In this document: in pieces, positions 60,831 through 64,000 of the stretch | Position numbering within the stretch: the stretch's first letter is position 1 | Layout: every line of letters starts with the position of its first letter | NCBI RefSeq assembly: GCF_907165205.1 | Contig: NC_058191.1 | Span: forward strand, 32,134,064-32,198,063 | DNA: 64,000 nt | From: Coccinella septempunctata | Lineage: Eukaryota > Arthropoda > Insecta > Coleoptera > Coccinellidae | Reading direction: 5' to 3' | Program-made: the position numbers and the translations under genes | Notes under the pieces: generated by a model | Databases searched by the model: none | The model's input: the letters and a program-made list of their open reading frames with translations, nothing else | What the model was told of the DNA's origin: nothing

Positions 60831-63209
60831 CCTGAATAACTGACAAGCAGCAGATTTTGATAAATAACTAACTTACTTGATCGGAGGGCCTTTTTTATAA
60901 GACCAACAATAAATGAATTATGGGATATTTTCCATGCCAAGGCTATTCAGTAGGAGGAATCTCGATGGAATTAAAAAGTTTGCATCACTGGATCTACGAG
61001 AATGTAACCAACTAGGACACTGGAGAGCATTAGACATCTCACACCTCTTCATTTTATCGATATCGAGGGAGGAATTTGGTAAATGGCAATACCATTCAAT
61101 GTAACAGCAGGTTCAAAAATCAGTCATTTCATAAAATCGTAGAAGTTACTATGAAATGAGAAGAATTTAGCGTCAAGGTTAATATTCTGAACGAGACCAT
61201 TTGTGCTTGATTCAGTAATATGGTCGTATTAGTATTTATTTCAGTATTTTGTTTCAATTTTCTTTAACTTCGTCATTACGAAAGTCTTTTATAGATGATT
61301 TTTAGTATTATTTTGCCTTATTTTGAACATTTTTACCTTCTGTTAAAAAAGCGTCAGCTTTAAATACATCCCACATAGCTCTCTATTCGAGGAACAAGGG
61401 TGCAAAAATGTTGGTGCTTTGTGAACAGACAATGACGGACTCTGAATACTATCCGCCTCTATTATTCACCAACTATTCCTATCCGTATCTCAAAGAGGAC
61501 TCTGTTTATTCTCTCCTTCATTAAGAATCCCAAACTGAAACAAGTCTTCCATGAATATAACAGTAATTTCAAACTCCAACTTTCTTGGGCAGTTTATTAC
61601 ATGTATCAACATCAAAACTTGAGAACTCTTCTCGCGTTTGAAATACGAGTGGGAGTGCCGTACAGAATGAATTTAATTCTGTGTGGATACAGCGATTTAA
61701 GAAGGAAGTATTGTTTTATTGGAGTTTCCCAAGTTGTTTTCTTACATGCGTATTTTCTTCCCTATCCACTGAATTAATACGAATTTGGGTTAAGTGTATT
61801 CATCATCCATGAAAAATTCATTGTCAAGAAGGCTGAGGAATTTTTAGTTAGAAATCTTCCATGCTTTCTTCGATTTGACCGATATTCTTAACAAACTCAG
61901 AATTCCGTTTTTATAATATGCGAAAATAATAAGGCCAGCAAGATTTCAATTAACAATTTATGAAAATTTCATTGAAGCATAATTGCAAAATTTGTGGATT
62001 TGCTACCTTATTAAAAGAAGGAAAAAAGGTAGAAATATATAACAGAAATTCGAGAAATATTTCCCAGCACTAGTTTTATGAAAAAGTTGTTAATTTGGCA
62101 GAAATCATTTCCAATAAAGAAGAACGTTAGTTAATCGATAAATGATTATATTATAATATAAAGTCTGTTCATAAGAATAAATTCGAATACTTAGCAGTTA
62201 AAACAGAAATTGCACTTACAAGATATGGTGAAATAAACATAACACGAAAAAAGGTGAAATCTACCGAACAAATGAAAAATAGAATTTATTATTCAAACAT
62301 TTTTATTTTCAGAATAAAGTTTGTTGAAAAATTTGGGTTGTCAATTAGATTATTGGATTTTGAAAATAGACGTTATATTTAAATGCATGTTATGCTCTAT
62401 GCACCTACATATTTTATTGAAAATTGGATTTAATCTACCATCCCGGAGATATAACTCAGTAAATTTCACATATAATACTCCACTCTACATAATTAGTTCC
62501 AAGTCTGGATCAAAATTATTCAACATGCATTCCCAACTCATCATGCAGCATAAATGTGGATATTTGATATGGAATTTGAACGGAAATAATGAGTAGTTAA
62601 CTTGCTTGCTTTATGGAAAATATACACAAAATCTAATCATTGAAAAATGTTCGATTGAAACCATTATAACAAGAAATTGCTTTTCCGAGATATTTTTTGA
62701 TTGTTTTTCGATATTTTGAATAATTATTGTATTTGAAATAATATTTTTTCGTTGGAAAATATATCAACGTAAAAATAGCACTCCTTATATTTTTTGCAGC
62801 ACACGCAACGCATAGAACATACTATAATATATATGGAAAAATCTTCATTTTTCATTTGTGCTTCTAATGATATCTATGTATATTAAGAATTCGATAACTG
62901 AAATAAATATCGATACAATGACATATTCGATAAATTTTTGATTCCAACTGACATGTATCCATACTAGAACTCGAAACCGATTAAAGTATCGGTCACAATA
63001 AGCTTACCGACTGATTCGATGGAACCTTTCATCAATTGGATATTTACATTATTGAATAGAATGAATAATTAATGCAGTGCCGTATTTCTGTTTGATGACA
63101 TGCATACACTGAATATCAATTTGATACCTTTCATTCAAAATTGATCAGTAAAGGGACTAATGATGAAATGATCGCATTTATATTATATGGTTGAATTCAT
63201 TTGATCCAG
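60831..63209. other. Intergenic / upstream region
   Basis: AT-rich with only short chance frames and no recognised element. It precedes the candidate exon at 63210-63299. Confidence 0.4.
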
Positions 63210-63299
63210 CTCAATATGGTCTTCCTTGTTTACCTTGCAACCTCACCAAAATGATGAATTTACTGAAGCCAGCCATATTAATATATTTGATTTCTTTGG
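63210..63299 (+). CDS. Candidate first coding exon of a further gene (signal peptide)
   Basis: ATG at 63251 encodes MMNLLKPAILIYLISL plus one base, then a donor GTAATT at 63300, a phase-1 exit. This is the same layout as exon 1 of the main gene, with a short hydrophobic leader ending in TTG-G or TTA-G at a phase-1 donor. A possible acceptor (TTGATCCAG) ends at 63209. Against it, an upstream ATG at 63216 opens a 12-codon frame overlapping the start, and GTAATT is a weaker donor. The rest of the gene would lie beyond the window. Confidence 0.35.
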
Positions 63300-63800
63300 G
63301 TAATTATATGGACGTGACATTGAAATTGATACCTTGCTTATCACTTTGTGACACATATTTTCGATAACAGTAAAAGGACATTACAGACTTGACTAAACGT
63401 TCCAAACTTTCAATTTAAATTTAGTTGACATGTATGTTCTGGGTTTCATCTCATTATCAAAAGTGAATGAAATAAAATACATAAGGTCACACAAGTACCT
63501 ACACTATCAAGTGGCATATGTTAAAACCGGTCAGAGGCGAAAACCGAATCATTTACAATATTAAGTATAAAATTTTCAAGATGAAAATTTTATTTTTGAA
63601 GAAATATCAGTCCCAGGAACAAAAACACAACAACTATTTCTTCACCAAGTTTCGACCTTTTATTAGGCCTTCTTCATTGTGAAAATAAATAACAATCAGT
63701 GAAACTCAGAAAAAACATAAGAAGAATATCTGACAATAATTCAATACTCATAACAACAATAAAAATGAAAAGTGCAAAACTACACAATGCAGATGCACCC
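63300..63800. other. Spacer or intron of the candidate gene
   Basis: AT-rich, nothing recognised. Confidence 0.3.
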
Positions 63801-64000
63801 TATACAGGGTGTTTTCAAAGGTGAGGCTTTTTTTACAGGAGGTAGAATTCAGCAAATTGAGTAATTCCACAAAAATACAACCACTAGAAGTTCAACAAAA
63901 TTTCATTGAATTTCAAGTACCGGACTGTTGAATGTGACTCCGGCATCGGAAAAACGAAACAAAACATAAACATACAGCTGGTCCATGAATGGTTTAGCAC
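63801..64000 (+). mobile_element. Start of a TACAGGGTG-type DNA element, cut by window end
   Basis: TATACAGGGTGTTTTCAAAG at 63801 has the typical outer end of this class, as at 2896 and 8415. The other end would be outside the window, so the call rests on one terminus only. Confidence 0.4.

Noticed and set aside
1..64000. CRISPR arrays, operons, bacterial-type regulatory sites
   Set aside because: The window is eukaryotic: spliced gene, LINEs and mariner/Tc1 elements. The tandem repeats have no spacer-repeat pattern.

Overview
This is a eukaryotic window, almost certainly from an insect. I infer a beetle or a close relative, but no single feature proves the order. It is AT-rich, genes are sparse and split by long introns, and mobile-element debris is dense. 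The debris includes two mariner copies, one Tc1-like element, several LINE families, foldback and MITE-like DNA elements, and a satellite-like tandem repeat. There is no operon structure, rRNA, recognisable tRNA or CRISPR array.

The only host gene I can assemble fully runs along the + strand from about 6745 to 46860. Its five coding pieces are 6828-6873, 33356-33496, 36652-37711, about 40470-41208 and 45388-46605. They join in frame (phases 1, 1, 2, 0) to a predicted 1067-residue secreted protein. It has an N-terminal signal peptide, low-complexity Thr/Ser/Pro/Lys-rich stretches, and conserved-looking blocks that resemble what I remember as the insect DUF4758 family. Intron 1 is about 26.5 kb and holds much of the mobile DNA.

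Region by region:
- 1-6744: upstream or 5'-UTR-intron sequence with a ~950-bp foldback palindrome (2896-3843) and a cluster of CTCGAG...TGTCAGATTAA motifs (4895-6058).
- 6874-33355 (intron 1): a LINE nested in an inverted-repeat DNA element (8415-10662); a 121-bp segmental duplication; a mariner interrupted by a 470-bp hairpin-rich element that recurs at 17541; a foldback fragment and a MITE (22490-23062); two ~175-bp tandem-repeat arrays (25550-26159 and 28141-28852), the first flanked by 140-bp direct repeats; and a second mariner on the minus strand (30314-31541).
- Intron 3: RNase H-bearing LINE debris in both orientations.
- Intron 4: two nested inverted-repeat pairs enclosing a MITE and a LINE 3' fragment.
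- Downstream: a Tc1-like element with a TA target duplication (48060-49565), an R4/Dong-like LINE in tandem with a truncated sister copy next to a (TTA)n tract (53139-55764), and a second copy of the finger-ending LINE (60186-60830).
- 63251-63299: a short signal-peptide-like exon with a phase-1 donor, the same layout as exon 1 of the main gene. It may begin the next gene, possibly a paralogue.

All transposase and reverse-transcriptase genes seen here are truncated or broken by stops and frameshifts, so none looks autonomous. The likeliest undescribed items are the 470-bp hairpin element, the CTCGAG/TGTCAGATTAA motif cluster, the satellite array bracketed by direct repeats, and the possible neighbouring paralogue.
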